From positions 1-64,000 of the forward strand of contig NZ_BBQH01000018.1 in assembly GCF_018397995.1 (NCBI RefSeq): a stretch of 64,000 nucleotides of DNA, read 5' to 3'. Positions 52,846 to 60,654 of the stretch are shown in pieces (position 1 is the stretch's first letter; each line of letters starts with the position of its first letter). The stretch comes from Rhizomonospora bruguierae (GTDB lineage: Bacteria; Actinomycetota; Actinomycetes; Mycobacteriales; Micromonosporaceae). Made by a program: the position numbers and the translations under genes. The notes beneath the pieces were generated by a model. The model did not search any database, was not told where the DNA came from, and worked only from the letters and a program-made list of their open reading frames with translations.

Positions 52846-53527
52846 CGTGTCCCCCTATCGGTATCCGGGCCAGCAGCGCCCGGTCCAGGTCCGCGAGGAT
52901 GTCGGCCGGGTCCCGGTAGACCGCCACCGCGCCGGCGTCCCGCAGCTCCGCTTCGCTGGTACCGCCGCAGGTGACCGCCACACACGGCAGGCCGAGCCGG
53001 CGGCAGGCGCGCACGTCCCAGACGGCGTCCCCGACGAACACCGCGCGCTCCCGGCGCAGCCGCGCCCGGTCGAGCGCCACCTGGACGATGTCCGGGGCGG
53101 GTTTGCTCTGGTCCGCGTCGTCCCCGGTGGTGGCCAGCGTGACCACGTCGTCGGCGCCCAGCGCCCGCCGCAGGGCGGCCACCTCCTCGCCCGACGCGGA
53201 CGAGGCGAGCACGACGGTCAGCCCTTTGTCGGCGCAGGCGCGCAGCAGCTCCGCCGCACCGGGCAGGGGACGCAGCTCCGGCCAGTACCGTTTGTAGAGT
53301 TCGGTGTGCGCGCCGGCGATGGCGCCGTCCCGGGCCCGGTCCCGGCCGGGGCCGAGCAGGTGGTCGATGATCTTGTCGGCGCCCATCCCGATCGCGCGGT
53401 GGATGGCGGCCATGGGTACGGCGTGCCCGTGCCGGCGCAGCGCCCGCCACCAGCTCACCACGTGCAGGTAGGGCGTGTCGATCAGCGTCCCGTCCACGTC
53501 GAAGAGCACTCCGGCGCCGTCGCTCAT
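52814..53527 (-). CDS. HAD-family phosphatase
   Basis: The 237 residues carry the four HAD motifs: FDVDGTLID (nucleophile Asp at about 10, DxD), LASSASGEE (motif II), KPAPDIV (Lys of motif III) and VFVGDAVWDV (motif IV acidic pair). The cap is of type C1, as in beta-phosphoglucomutase/phosphoglycolate phosphatase relatives (YLHVVSWWRALRRHG). The substrate is a small phosphorylated metabolite of unknown identity. It overlaps the downstream Balon-like gene by 32 nt, a sign of co-transcription. Confidence 0.87.
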   Translation of the reverse strand: MSDGAGVLFDVDGTLIDTPYLHVVSWWRALRRHGHAVPMAAIHRAIGMGADKIIDHLLGPGRDRARDGAIAGAHTELYKRYWPELRPLPGAAELLRACADKGLTVVLASSASGEEVAALRRALGADDVVTLATTGDDADQSKPAPDIVQVALDRARLRRERAVFVGDAVWDVRACRRLGLPCVAVTCGGTSEAELRDAGAVAVYRDPADILADLDRALLARIPIGGHDGFDPAAVRA

Positions 53528-53588
53528 GCCCCTGGCGTACCCCGCGCCGCGTCTTCCACTCCCGATGCATGAAATCCGGGCCGCTGGG

Positions 53589-53594
53589 TAACCC
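53589..53594 (+). promoter_or_regulatory. -10 box (TAACCC) of a probable leaderless GAF-ANTAR transcript
   Basis: TAACCC ends 6 nt before the GTG at 53601, with no ribosome-binding site between. Confidence 0.4.
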
Positions 53595-53600
53595 TGGACG

Positions 53601-54434
53601 GTGCATCGTGATCAACTGGTCGCGCCCGCCCAGCGGGCGCGCAATAGTCTCGTGAGCCGTATCGCCGGCCACCGGTCCGGCCCCCGTCCACACCTGGTCG
53701 AGGTCACCGCGCTGCTGCGCGAGCTGACCGCCCGGCTGATCCGCGCCGAGGATCTCCAGCATGCCCTGGACGTCCTGGCCGGCACGGCCGTCGCCGCCGT
53801 GCCGGGGGTGGCGCTGTGTGGGGTCACCGTCCTGCGGGACGGCCACCCGGCGACCATCGCCACGGCCGGCACTCCCCCCGTCGACGGCGCCGGGGTGGAC
53901 CAACTCCAGTACGACACCGGCGAGGGACCCTGCCTGGAGGCGATCCGCAGCCGGGCGCTGACCGCGAGCCCCGACCTGACCAGCGAACGGCGCTGGACCC
54001 GATGGACGCCGCGCGCCCGGGAACTGGGCGTGCACAGCGTGCTGTCGGTACCGATGGACGTGGACGAGGCCGTGGTGGGCGCCCTCAACCTGTACGGCAC
54101 CCGCCCCGCCGCCATGGACGACCAGGCCCAGCTCACCGCGTTGTTGATCGCCGAGCACGCCGGCCTGCTGCTCGGCTCGGTGGTGGAGCGCGGCGAGCGG
54201 GCCGAACTGACCGCCCGGCTGGTCGAGGACCTGCGCGAGGGCGCCGCCCTGGACCACGCGATCGGCATCGTCATGGCCCAGCGCCGGTGCACCGCCGCCG
54301 AGGCCCTCGCGGTGCTCCGGGACGCCGCCGAGGCGCTGGACGTGCGCCCCCGGGTGGTGGCCGAGCGGCTGATCGCCGCGGTCGGCGGCCCCGTGCCGCC
54401 CACCGGCCGGATTAGCGGGAGCGCCACGGGGTAA
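53601..54434 (+). CDS. GAF-ANTAR domain transcription antiterminator
   Basis: The 277 residues start with GTG. A GAF domain covers about 40-190 (VDQLQYDTGEGPCLEAIRS, GVHSVLSVPMDVD), and the C-terminal ANTAR domain (about 215-265, ALDHAIGIVMAQRRCTAAEALAVL) has the conserved aromatic/alanine pattern that binds paired RNA hairpins. ANTAR proteins prevent transcription termination in response to signals sensed by the GAF domain. Its RNA target is not visible here. Two small co-directional genes follow at 10 nt. Confidence 0.85.
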   Translation: MHRDQLVAPAQRARNSLVSRIAGHRSGPRPHLVEVTALLRELTARLIRAEDLQHALDVLAGTAVAAVPGVALCGVTVLRDGHPATIATAGTPPVDGAGVDQLQYDTGEGPCLEAIRSRALTASPDLTSERRWTRWTPRARELGVHSVLSVPMDVDEAVVGALNLYGTRPAAMDDQAQLTALLIAEHAGLLLGSVVERGERAELTARLVEDLREGAALDHAIGIVMAQRRCTAAEALAVLRDAAEALDVRPRVVAERLIAAVGGPVPPTGRISGSATG

Positions 54435-54444
54435 CTCGCCGACC

Positions 54445-54663
54445 ATGGTTGATGCGACGGTGTCCGATCTGCTGGACCAGGTGTTCGTCGGCCAGGAGCG
54501 GGCCACCCAGGACGAGATCTACCGGCGGGCGGCGGCCGAGGAGCTGCCGCCCGCCGTGCTCAGCCACATCGCCGCGCTCCCCGAGGGCGAGTACGCGCAG
54601 GACGAGGTCGAGGAGGCCCTCAACACGATCCCCCGGCCCGGCGAGGACGAGGAGACCGAATGA
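54445..54663 (+). CDS. Small acidic protein, DUF2795-like (72 aa)
   Basis: Starts at ATG 54445, 10 nt after the ANTAR gene. It reads VSDLLDQVFVGQERATQDEIYRRA, then LPPAVLSHIAALPEGEYAQDEVEEAL. The ALPEGEY-ss-DEV element is common in short actinobacterial DUF2795-type proteins. Function unknown. The stop overlaps the next start (ATGA), so the two small genes are coupled. Confidence 0.6.
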   Translation: MVDATVSDLLDQVFVGQERATQDEIYRRAAAEELPPAVLSHIAALPEGEYAQDEVEEALNTIPRPGEDEETE

Positions 54664-54854
54664 CCGCGCCGCGGCCGGAGGGGGCGGAGAAGCTGCCGCC
54701 GCTGGGCGACCCCGAGGACACCACCGGCGACTTCGCCACCGAACACGACGACACCACCACCGGCCCGGACCTGGACACCGGCGGCCCGGAGAACACGCGC
54801 GAGGACGACTCGCCGCACGGGCTGGGCGGCGCCGACTGGGGCGGCCGGCGGTAG
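54660..54854 (+). CDS. Small acidic hypothetical protein (64 aa)
   Basis: Begins with an ATG that overlaps the previous stop. The protein is rich in Asp, Glu, Thr and Gly, with no predicted structure (GDPEDTTGDFATEHDD), so it is likely disordered. No family is recognised. Coding status rests on the coupled start and the matching codon-position bias of the neighbouring gene. Confidence 0.45.
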   Translation: MTAPRPEGAEKLPPLGDPEDTTGDFATEHDDTTTGPDLDTGGPENTREDDSPHGLGGADWGGRR

Positions 54855-54876
54855 CTCACCGGCCCGCGCCCGGACC

Positions 54877-55240
54877 CTAGATCGCCGGGTTCGTCGGCTG
54901 GTTTTCCGCGGCGGCGGGCGGCTCGCCCTCCCCCCGGTAGGCCAGCACCTCCATCAGGCCGCTGAGGCCGATGACCCGCTCCACGTGCCCCCGCGCCCCG
55001 GCCAGCCGCAGCCAGCCGCCCTCCGCGGTGCAGTCGCGGTTGCCGCGCACGAACGTGGTCAGGCCGGTCGAGTCGCAGAACGTCAGCCCGGCCAGGTCCA
55101 GGACCAGCCGGTGCCGGCCCCGGCCGAACCAGGTCGTCGATCGTCGACTGGAGCCGGGCCGCCGTGGACAGGTCGAGTTCGCCGGAGAGGACCAGCGTGC
55201 TGGTGGTACCGGTGTCCGCAACCTGGATCGCCAACTCCAC
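54877..55240 (-). pseudogene. Frameshifted STAS-domain anti-sigma factor antagonist
   Basis: From the GTG at 55240 the text VELAIQVADTGTTSTLVL and ELDLSTAARLQSTIDDLV is STAS. A one-base shift near 55125 is needed to continue to RHRLVLDLAGLTFCDSTGL, which contains the phosphorylatable Ser (DST) of SpoIIAA/RsbV-like proteins, and on to the end at 54877. One indel only: a sequencing error or a very recent lesion. It is paired with the HATPase anti-sigma gene upstream, so an RsbV/RsbW-type partner switch would be broken if real. Confidence 0.75.
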
Positions 55241-55323
55241 AGCGGGCTCCTCTCCCCCGTCGACCGGTCGCATCGTATGCCGACCGCCGCCCGCCGCCGG
55301 GGACTCGCCCACCACCCGGGTGG

Positions 55324-55818
55324 TCACGGCGCGACCCGCATCGTGATCCGCACCGTCGTGCCGGTCGGCCCCGTCTCGATCGCCACGTCGTCGCAGAGCC
55401 GCCGGGTCAGCCACAGCCCCCAGCCGCCGGTGGCGCTCGGCCCGGGCCGGTCCGCCCCGTCGGCGAGGCCGCGCGGAATCCCCGCACCGTCGTCCGCCAC
55501 CTCGCACAGCACCGCCTCGCCGGCCTGCCACAGCCGGATCTCGCCGTGCCCGCCGGCGTGCCGCACGGCGTTGGTGGTCAGCTCGTTCACCGCCAGCACG
55601 AAATCGTCCAGGCGCTGGCCGGACAGGCCCGCCGTGGCGGCGGAGCGGACCACGGCGTGCCGGATCTCGGTGACCGAGCCGCCGTCGAAGCCGGCCTGGA
55701 TCAGCGGGTCCGCCACCACGCCGGGTGAGGACGGCGCGGGCTGGGCGAGCGTCGCCGACGCCGGCTCGGCCAGTTCGGCGGTCGCCTGGCCCGGCTCGTC
55801 GGGCGTCGTGTCGCTCAA
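55324..55818 (-). CDS. RsbW-like HATPase anti-sigma factor
   Basis: The frame is open to GTG 55905, but TTG at 55818 has a GGAGGGG site 9 nt upstream and removes a low-complexity tail; it gives 164 residues. The GHKL ATPase motifs are VNELTTNAVRHAGG (N box), VADDGAGIP (G1) and GGWGLWLTRRL (G2). RsbW-type kinases bind a sigma factor and phosphorylate a STAS antagonist, here the broken one downstream. No cognate sigma gene is adjacent. Confidence 0.8.
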   Translation of the reverse strand: MSDTTPDEPGQATAELAEPASATLAQPAPSSPGVVADPLIQAGFDGGSVTEIRHAVVRSAATAGLSGQRLDDFVLAVNELTTNAVRHAGGHGEIRLWQAGEAVLCEVADDGAGIPRGLADGADRPGPSATGGWGLWLTRRLCDDVAIETGPTGTTVRITMRVAP

Positions 55819-56032
55819 GGCCGACGCCCCTCCCCCCGTGCCCCGCGAACGATCGTCACCATCACGGTGTGTCCCTTCGCCGCCCCCCACGATACGTCCG
55901 GCCACCGCCGCGCGCAGGGCGCCGCCGGGCCACCTGACGTGGGAAACGGGGAGACACCCGCCGATCGGGCCGGACCGGTACCCGGAAGGGAAGTTCGCCG
56001 GCCCGGCTACCCGGCGCGACCCGGCGGCCCGC

Positions 56033-56905
56033 TCAGCGGTTGCCCATGCTGTGCGCGCCGAAGGCGCGGCCGAGCGAGCGGGCCCGCTCCTCGAGTTCGG
56101 GGACGGTGGTGCGGGCGGTGCGACCGATGACCCGGTCGGCGAGCGGGCCGTTCACGAGCGTCCGCATCGCCTGGACCAGGCCGACCGGGCGCGGCACGTA
56201 CACCCGGCGGCGCCGCCGCTCGACGGCGTCCACCAGCGCCTCGGCGCACGCCTGGACGCTGGTGGTCTGCCCGAGCGGCCACGGCAGCCGGCTCAGCGTG
56301 CGGTTGAACGCGGGCAGGTCGGCGCGGATGTCCCGGACCAGGTCGGTGTCGATCCAGGACGGGTGCGCGGTGCCGACGCGGACGCCGAGGTGCCGGGTCT
56401 CCAGGCGCAGCGCGGCGCCGAACTGTTCCACGCCGGCCTTGGACGCGCAGTACGCCGCCATGCCCGGCAGGGCGCTGAACGCCGCCGCCGAGGAGATCAG
56501 CAAAAAGTACCCGCGCCGCTCGGTGATGGCCGGCAGGGTGGCGGCGACCGTGCGCACCACGCCGATCAGGTTCACCTCGATGGTGCGGACCAGGGCGTCC
56601 ACCGGGCCGGCGGCGACCGTGCCGATGTTGGCCAGGCCGGCGTTGGCCACCACCGCGTCGATGCCGCCGAGCGCCGCCCGGGCGCCGGCCACGGCCGCGT
56701 CGAGGGCCGCCTGGTCGGTCACGTCCGCCTCGGCCCAGTAGTGCCGGCCGGGTAGGTCATCGGCGAGCTTGGCCAGCAGCGGCGCCTCCAGGCCGACCAG
56801 GGCCAGCCGGGCGCCGCGGGCGGCGGCGAGGCGCGCCGTGTGCTCCCCGATGCCCCGGGCCGCCCCGGTGACCAGCACGACCTTGCCGTCCAACCCCGAC
56901 CTCAT
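56033..56905 (-). CDS. Short-chain dehydrogenase (SDR), TetR-regulated
   Basis: The ATG at 56905 gives 290 residues. Cofactor motif TGAARGIG (about 12-19), NAG near 88, Ser in LISSAAAF, Tyr and Lys in YCASKAG, followed by a longer C-terminal region (RRRVYVPRPVGLVQAMRTL) found in SDRs that process lipids or steroids. It is divergent from the TetR gene with 38 nt between starts. A palindromic site there probably represses it. Confidence 0.85.
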   Translation of the reverse strand: MRSGLDGKVVLVTGAARGIGEHTARLAAARGARLALVGLEAPLLAKLADDLPGRHYWAEADVTDQAALDAAVAGARAALGGIDAVVANAGLANIGTVAAGPVDALVRTIEVNLIGVVRTVAATLPAITERRGYFLLISSAAAFSALPGMAAYCASKAGVEQFGAALRLETRHLGVRVGTAHPSWIDTDLVRDIRADLPAFNRTLSRLPWPLGQTTSVQACAEALVDAVERRRRRVYVPRPVGLVQAMRTLVNGPLADRVIGRTARTTVPELEERARSLGRAFGAHSMGNR

Positions 56906-56919
56906 TGCGGCATCACGCC

Positions 56920-56940
56920 GGTACGGTACCATCGCGTACC
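56920..56940. promoter_or_regulatory. TetR operator-like inverted repeat
   Basis: GGTACG-N9-CGTACC is a perfect 6-bp inverted repeat of 21 nt in total, in the 38-nt gap between the divergent SDR and TetR genes. Position and symmetry fit a TetR-dimer site overlapping both promoters. Confidence 0.65.
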
Positions 56941-56943
56941 ACC

Positions 56944-57555
56944 ATGGGGAGACGCGACGGCACCGGCGGCGACGCCGGTGGACATCGACACCGATTGACC
57001 GCCGGCATGGCCGCCGCGGTCACCGAGAAGGGGTACCGGGCCACCACCATCGCGGACGTCGTCCGGCGTGCCCAGGTCTCCAAGCGCACGTTCTACCAGC
57101 ACTTCGCGGACAAGCAGGAGTGCTTCCTCGCCTCGTTCGCCGACGCCAGCGAGCACCTGCTGCGGGTCGTGCAGGCGGCCGGCTGGCGGCCGCTGCCCTG
57201 GCGGGAGCGGGTCAGCGCCGCCGTGACCGCCTACCTGGCCGCGCTGGACGCGCACCCCGCGATGACCCGGGGGCTGACCCTCGAACTGTCCGCCGCCGGC
57301 CCGCGCGCCCTCGCCCTGCGCCGCGAGCAGCTCCAGCGCTTCGCCGACCTGCTGCACGACCTGCTCGCCGAGGCCGCCAAGGAGGATCGGGACCTGCGCG
57401 TGCCGGCCCCGGCGATGTGCATGGCGCTGGTCGGCGGCATCAACGAACTCGTCCTGCTGGCGATCGAGGAAGACGCCCCGGGCCGGCTGACCGATCTCGC
57501 CGGCACCGGCACCGAGCTGATCGCCGCGGTGCTCACCGCTCCGCCCATGGCGTAA
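56944..57555 (+). CDS. TetR-family transcriptional regulator
   Basis: The ATG at 56944 gives 203 residues. The N-terminal helix-turn-helix reads VTEKGYRATTIADVVRRAQVSKRTFYQHFADKQE. The C-terminal helical ligand domain is family-variable (TRGLTLELSAAGPRALALRRE). It likely represses its own gene and the divergent SDR through the palindrome upstream. The ligand is unknown; by SDR context a lipid-like or hydrophobic compound is possible. Confidence 0.87.
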   Translation: MGRRDGTGGDAGGHRHRLTAGMAAAVTEKGYRATTIADVVRRAQVSKRTFYQHFADKQECFLASFADASEHLLRVVQAAGWRPLPWRERVSAAVTAYLAALDAHPAMTRGLTLELSAAGPRALALRREQLQRFADLLHDLLAEAAKEDRDLRVPAPAMCMALVGGINELVLLAIEEDAPGRLTDLAGTGTELIAAVLTAPPMA

Positions 57556-57617
57556 TCAGGTTTACCGCGCCCGGTATTGGTGATTCGCTCTCCACTGGCA
57601 ACAGCGGGGAGCGGGGG

Positions 57618-58043
57618 ATGTACGAGCTGACCGGGTTGATCTGGTACCTGGAACACGAGCGGACCGCGGACCGGCGGGCCGCCGACGAGCGGATGGGACG
57701 TCTGGCGGCCGGCGCGGCGGACGGGGCGCGGCGGGCGCGCGCCTGGCTGAAACGCTGGCGGCCCCGATTCGAGCCGGACCCGGCCCGGGCGGAGCGCCAC
57801 ATCCGGAGCCTGGTCGAGCGCCGGGCGGAGGAACTGCGCCGCAGCGAGGTGGAGGTCGAGGTCTACGAGCTGACCGTGACGACGTTCGGCGAAGGCGGGT
57901 TCACCAACAGCGTGAACCGAGTGCTGACGCCGGGGCCGGACGGGCGCCCGCAGCAGCAGTGGGTCAAGGAATCGCTGTTCTTCCAGCGCGAAGGCGGCCG
58001 GTGGCGGGTCGTGCACCGGCAGGCCACCACGCTGGGTCGGTAA
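57618..58043 (+). CDS. Hypothetical protein (141 aa)
   Basis: The ATG at 57618 follows GGGGAGCGGGGG. The N-terminal half is helical and Arg-rich (LEHERTADRRAADERMGRL, ARRARAWLKRW); the C-terminal half alternates strands (VEVEVYELTVTTFGEGG, QQQWVKESLFFQREGGRWRVVHRQ) and ends like a SnoaL/NTF2-type domain (RWRVVHR). I do not recognise a family. Same strand as the TetR gene, 62 nt after it, but without sign of coupling. Confidence 0.5.
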   Translation: MYELTGLIWYLEHERTADRRAADERMGRLAAGAADGARRARAWLKRWRPRFEPDPARAERHIRSLVERRAEELRRSEVEVEVYELTVTTFGEGGFTNSVNRVLTPGPDGRPQQQWVKESLFFQREGGRWRVVHRQATTLGR

Positions 58044-58073
58044 CGGCCGCCGGGCCGCTCACCATGGGCCCGC

Positions 58074-58475
58074 TCAGCGGCCGACGGACAACGCGAAGCG
58101 GCGGGCGGCGGCGAGGATCGGCCGGGCGCTGTCCGGTACGGCGTCACGGATCAACTGCGCCGGGGAGGCGCCCGCCCGGACCGCCCGCGGGTCGCACAGC
58201 CAGCCCGCGGCCCGGCTGGCCCGGTTCGCCGCGGCGAAGACCTCGATGACGTGCAGGGCGGTGCGCAGCCGTTCGGCGGCGGAGCGCCGGGCCGGCGCGT
58301 CGTCGTCCCGCGCCCACCGCTCCAGTTCCCGGGCGCTGCCCGCACCGGCCACATAGGCGGTCAGCTCGCGGCCGAGCAGCGGGCTCACCTCGGCGGTCAA
58401 CCCGCCGAGATCGCTGCCGCGCTCGGGGTCGGTGTCGGGGTCCGCCACCGCCAGGATCACCCGCCGGGTCCTCAT
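58074..58475 (-). CDS. Small protein with MbcA/ParS-like C-terminal region
   Basis: The ATG at 58475 gives 133 residues. The C-terminal part (LRTALHVIEVFAAANRASRAAGWLCDP, then GASPAQLIRDAVPD) resembles the RES-associated Xre/MbcA/ParS antitoxin domain, which begins with helices and ends with SPAxLI. A TATTTT box 6 nt upstream suggests its own leaderless promoter, although it follows the SIR2 gene by 79 nt on the same strand. No RES-domain toxin partner is adjacent. The family link is weak; it may be an accessory to the conflict operon or unrelated. Confidence 0.45.
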   Translation of the reverse strand: MRTRRVILAVADPDTDPERGSDLGGLTAEVSPLLGRELTAYVAGAGSARELERWARDDDAPARRSAAERLRTALHVIEVFAAANRASRAAGWLCDPRAVRAGASPAQLIRDAVPDSARPILAAARRFALSVGR

Positions 58476-58481
58476 GTCCCG

Positions 58482-58487
58482 AAAATA
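58482..58487 (-). promoter_or_regulatory. -10 box (TATTTT) of a probable leaderless transcript
   Basis: On the minus strand TATTTT lies 6 nt before the ATG at 58475, and no ribosome-binding site separates them. It suggests the gene is transcribed independently of the SIR2 operon. Confidence 0.45.
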
Positions 58488-58554
58488 CCCGGAGGCCGTC
58501 GCGACCCGCGACCGCTCTTCGGCCACACCTTCCCCGGGCACCACGCGCCCGGCC

Positions 58555-60636
58555 TCACCCCTGCTGCTCGCCCAGGTAGAACTGCGAGACCCGTTCGGCC
58601 AGCAGGTCCAGGACGGGCAGCCCGGCCTCCAGGGCGGCGGCGAACCCCGCCCACGAGTCCAGCCGGTACCCGCCCAGGTCGGGGAAGTCCTCGCGGGCCA
58701 GGTAGATCGGCAGCAGCAGCGCGTTCTGCACCAGCCAGGGGATGTAGTGACCCTCGTGCTCCCGCCAACCGCCGCGCTCGTACGCCCGCTGGAGGTGCCG
58801 GCGCAACTCGTCCACACTCGACCAGCGGACCATCAGCGACTCGTTGGTCAGGCTCTTGATGTACGGGTTGTACAGGTGGTTGACGTTCAGGTCAAACGCC
58901 TCCCGGTACAGCCCCCACAGGAAGCCCTCGTTGCGCCCACCGAGCGTCATCACGTGGTCCGCGTTCTCCGTGCGCAGCACCTGGTGCAGCAGCGACCACT
59001 GGGTGAGCGGGGTGAGCAGCCGGTTCGCGTCCTTGCGCAGCAGCGCCTGGACGATCTCCTTGGCCTTGGCCTCGTCGGACAGCTCCCGCAGCGCCAGGTT
59101 CGGCACCACCTTCAACCCCGCCAGCAGGCTGTAGACCGACGGGTTGTGCGAACCGTAGAAGGCGCGGGCGACCTGCCACGGGTCGACCGGGCGGCGCAGC
59201 GTCGCCAGGTCGCCGCCGCCGGCCGGGCGGTCCGGGTCCTCGATGAAGTCCTGGAGGGACGAGAACTGCGGGTCGGCGTCCGGGTGGATGCGGCGCAGCC
59301 AGCGCAGCAGTTCGTGGCGGAACCGCTCGGTGTACTCGGCCCGCTGGGTGACGCCGAAGTCGTCCAGGCAGACCACCACGCGGGCGCCCCGCTCGGAGAG
59401 CGCACCGGCCCCGAACGCCTGCACCGCGTGGATCACCGACGGGCGCGACCGCAGCCGGATCGGCCAGAACACCAGCGTGGGCGCCTGCGGCCGGTCCGCC
59501 CACTCCAGACCCCAGCCGTACCGCTGGTCGAGTTGGCGCAGCAGCCGGAGGATGTCGTCCGGCGGGGTGTTGCCCGGCGCGGAGAGCAGCTCGCGCTCCC
59601 AGGCCGGATGCCGGAACCGGCGCCGGGCATCGCCGCCCCGCGAGATCATCGGCACGTCCAGGCGCTGCGCCAGCCGGGGGAACAGCCGGTCGGCGTCCAC
59701 GCCGGGGAAGAACGTGACCGCGCCGGCCAGCTTGGCCCGCTCCTCCACCGCGCCGGTCCGCTCCGGCTCCTCGCCGTGCAGCGCCCACAGCAGCTCGACC
59801 GGCCGCAGCCGGGCCACCTCGCGCAGCGCGCCGACCACCGCGTCGTCCCAGCCGCCGTACCCGACGGCGCAGACCACGTCGCCGGTGATCAGGTCGGCGA
59901 CGGCGCGGACCATCCGGCGCGCCGGGTGGGTCAGGGCGCCCGGGTCGTGCAGCAGGCCGGGGCCGCCCATGCGCAGCGACGGCCGCCAGAAGCCGTGCAG
60001 GTGGTAGACGCGGATCGAGCCCTCGGTGCCGGCCGGCACGGGCGCGGAGCCGTGCGGGTCCACCGGGATGCTGACCGCCCGCCCCTCCGCGCCGCGGACC
60101 GCCACCTCCACCAACGGATCGAAGTTCGTGGTCAGCAGCCGGTTGCCGAACTCGTTCGGGCGGGTCGCCAGCAGCCGGCCGAGCGCCTCCACCCCCGGCG
60201 GGAGGTCCCACCACTCGGTGCTGTTCTCCACGTGCTCGCCGAGGCGCAGGTCCACCCGCTGCCAGATGCCGTGCGCGGCCAGCGGCGAATCGAACAGGTC
60301 CGGCGGGCGGTACGCGTCCAGCACCGCCTGCTGGGCCACCACGTCGAACTCGAACGGCGAGACCCAGTCCGCGAACACCTTCCGGTACGCGACGTAGACG
60401 TCCAGCACCCGGGCGTCCGGGCCCTGCTCGGCGCGGGCCTGGGCGAGCGCGTCGCTCAGGTCGCCGTCGTCGCCGACGCCCGCGGCGTACCGCTCGGCGT
60501 GCTCCAGCATCCGGGCGAGCCGGGGCACCGCGAGCGCGCTCACCCCGGAGCCGACGAGCAGGGTCACCTGCTCGCCCCGGCCGACCGCGCGCACGAGCCG
60601 CTCGACCAGCGCGTCCTCGCCGGTGGATTCCGGCAC
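58555..60636 (-). CDS. SIR2-family protein, probable NADase effector, with a long C-terminal domain
   Basis: The 693-residue protein starts with ATG at 60636, 18 nt after the caspase gene. The N-terminal about 280 residues are SIR2-like: LLVGSGVS (about 26-33), TTNFDPL (N171, D173) and VYHLHGF (H214), the Asn and His needed for NAD+ cleavage in prokaryotic defence SIR2 proteins, and AVGYGGWDD near 257. The remaining about 400 residues match no domain I know; they are mixed alpha/beta, with WPIRLRSRPSVIHAV and CLDDFGVTQRAEYTERF, and may sense or oligomerise. In phage defence, SIR2 effectors deplete NAD+. Here it lies with EACC1 and a caspase, so a suicide role is likely. Confidence 0.72.
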   Translation of the reverse strand: MPESTGEDALVERLVRAVGRGEQVTLLVGSGVSALAVPRLARMLEHAERYAAGVGDDGDLSDALAQARAEQGPDARVLDVYVAYRKVFADWVSPFEFDVVAQQAVLDAYRPPDLFDSPLAAHGIWQRVDLRLGEHVENSTEWWDLPPGVEALGRLLATRPNEFGNRLLTTNFDPLVEVAVRGAEGRAVSIPVDPHGSAPVPAGTEGSIRVYHLHGFWRPSLRMGGPGLLHDPGALTHPARRMVRAVADLITGDVVCAVGYGGWDDAVVGALREVARLRPVELLWALHGEEPERTGAVEERAKLAGAVTFFPGVDADRLFPRLAQRLDVPMISRGGDARRRFRHPAWERELLSAPGNTPPDDILRLLRQLDQRYGWGLEWADRPQAPTLVFWPIRLRSRPSVIHAVQAFGAGALSERGARVVVCLDDFGVTQRAEYTERFRHELLRWLRRIHPDADPQFSSLQDFIEDPDRPAGGGDLATLRRPVDPWQVARAFYGSHNPSVYSLLAGLKVVPNLALRELSDEAKAKEIVQALLRKDANRLLTPLTQWSLLHQVLRTENADHVMTLGGRNEGFLWGLYREAFDLNVNHLYNPYIKSLTNESLMVRWSSVDELRRHLQRAYERGGWREHEGHYIPWLVQNALLLPIYLAREDFPDLGGYRLDSWAGFAAALEAGLPVLDLLAERVSQFYLGEQQG

Positions 60637-60654
60637 CGGACTCCTCCTTCCCGG

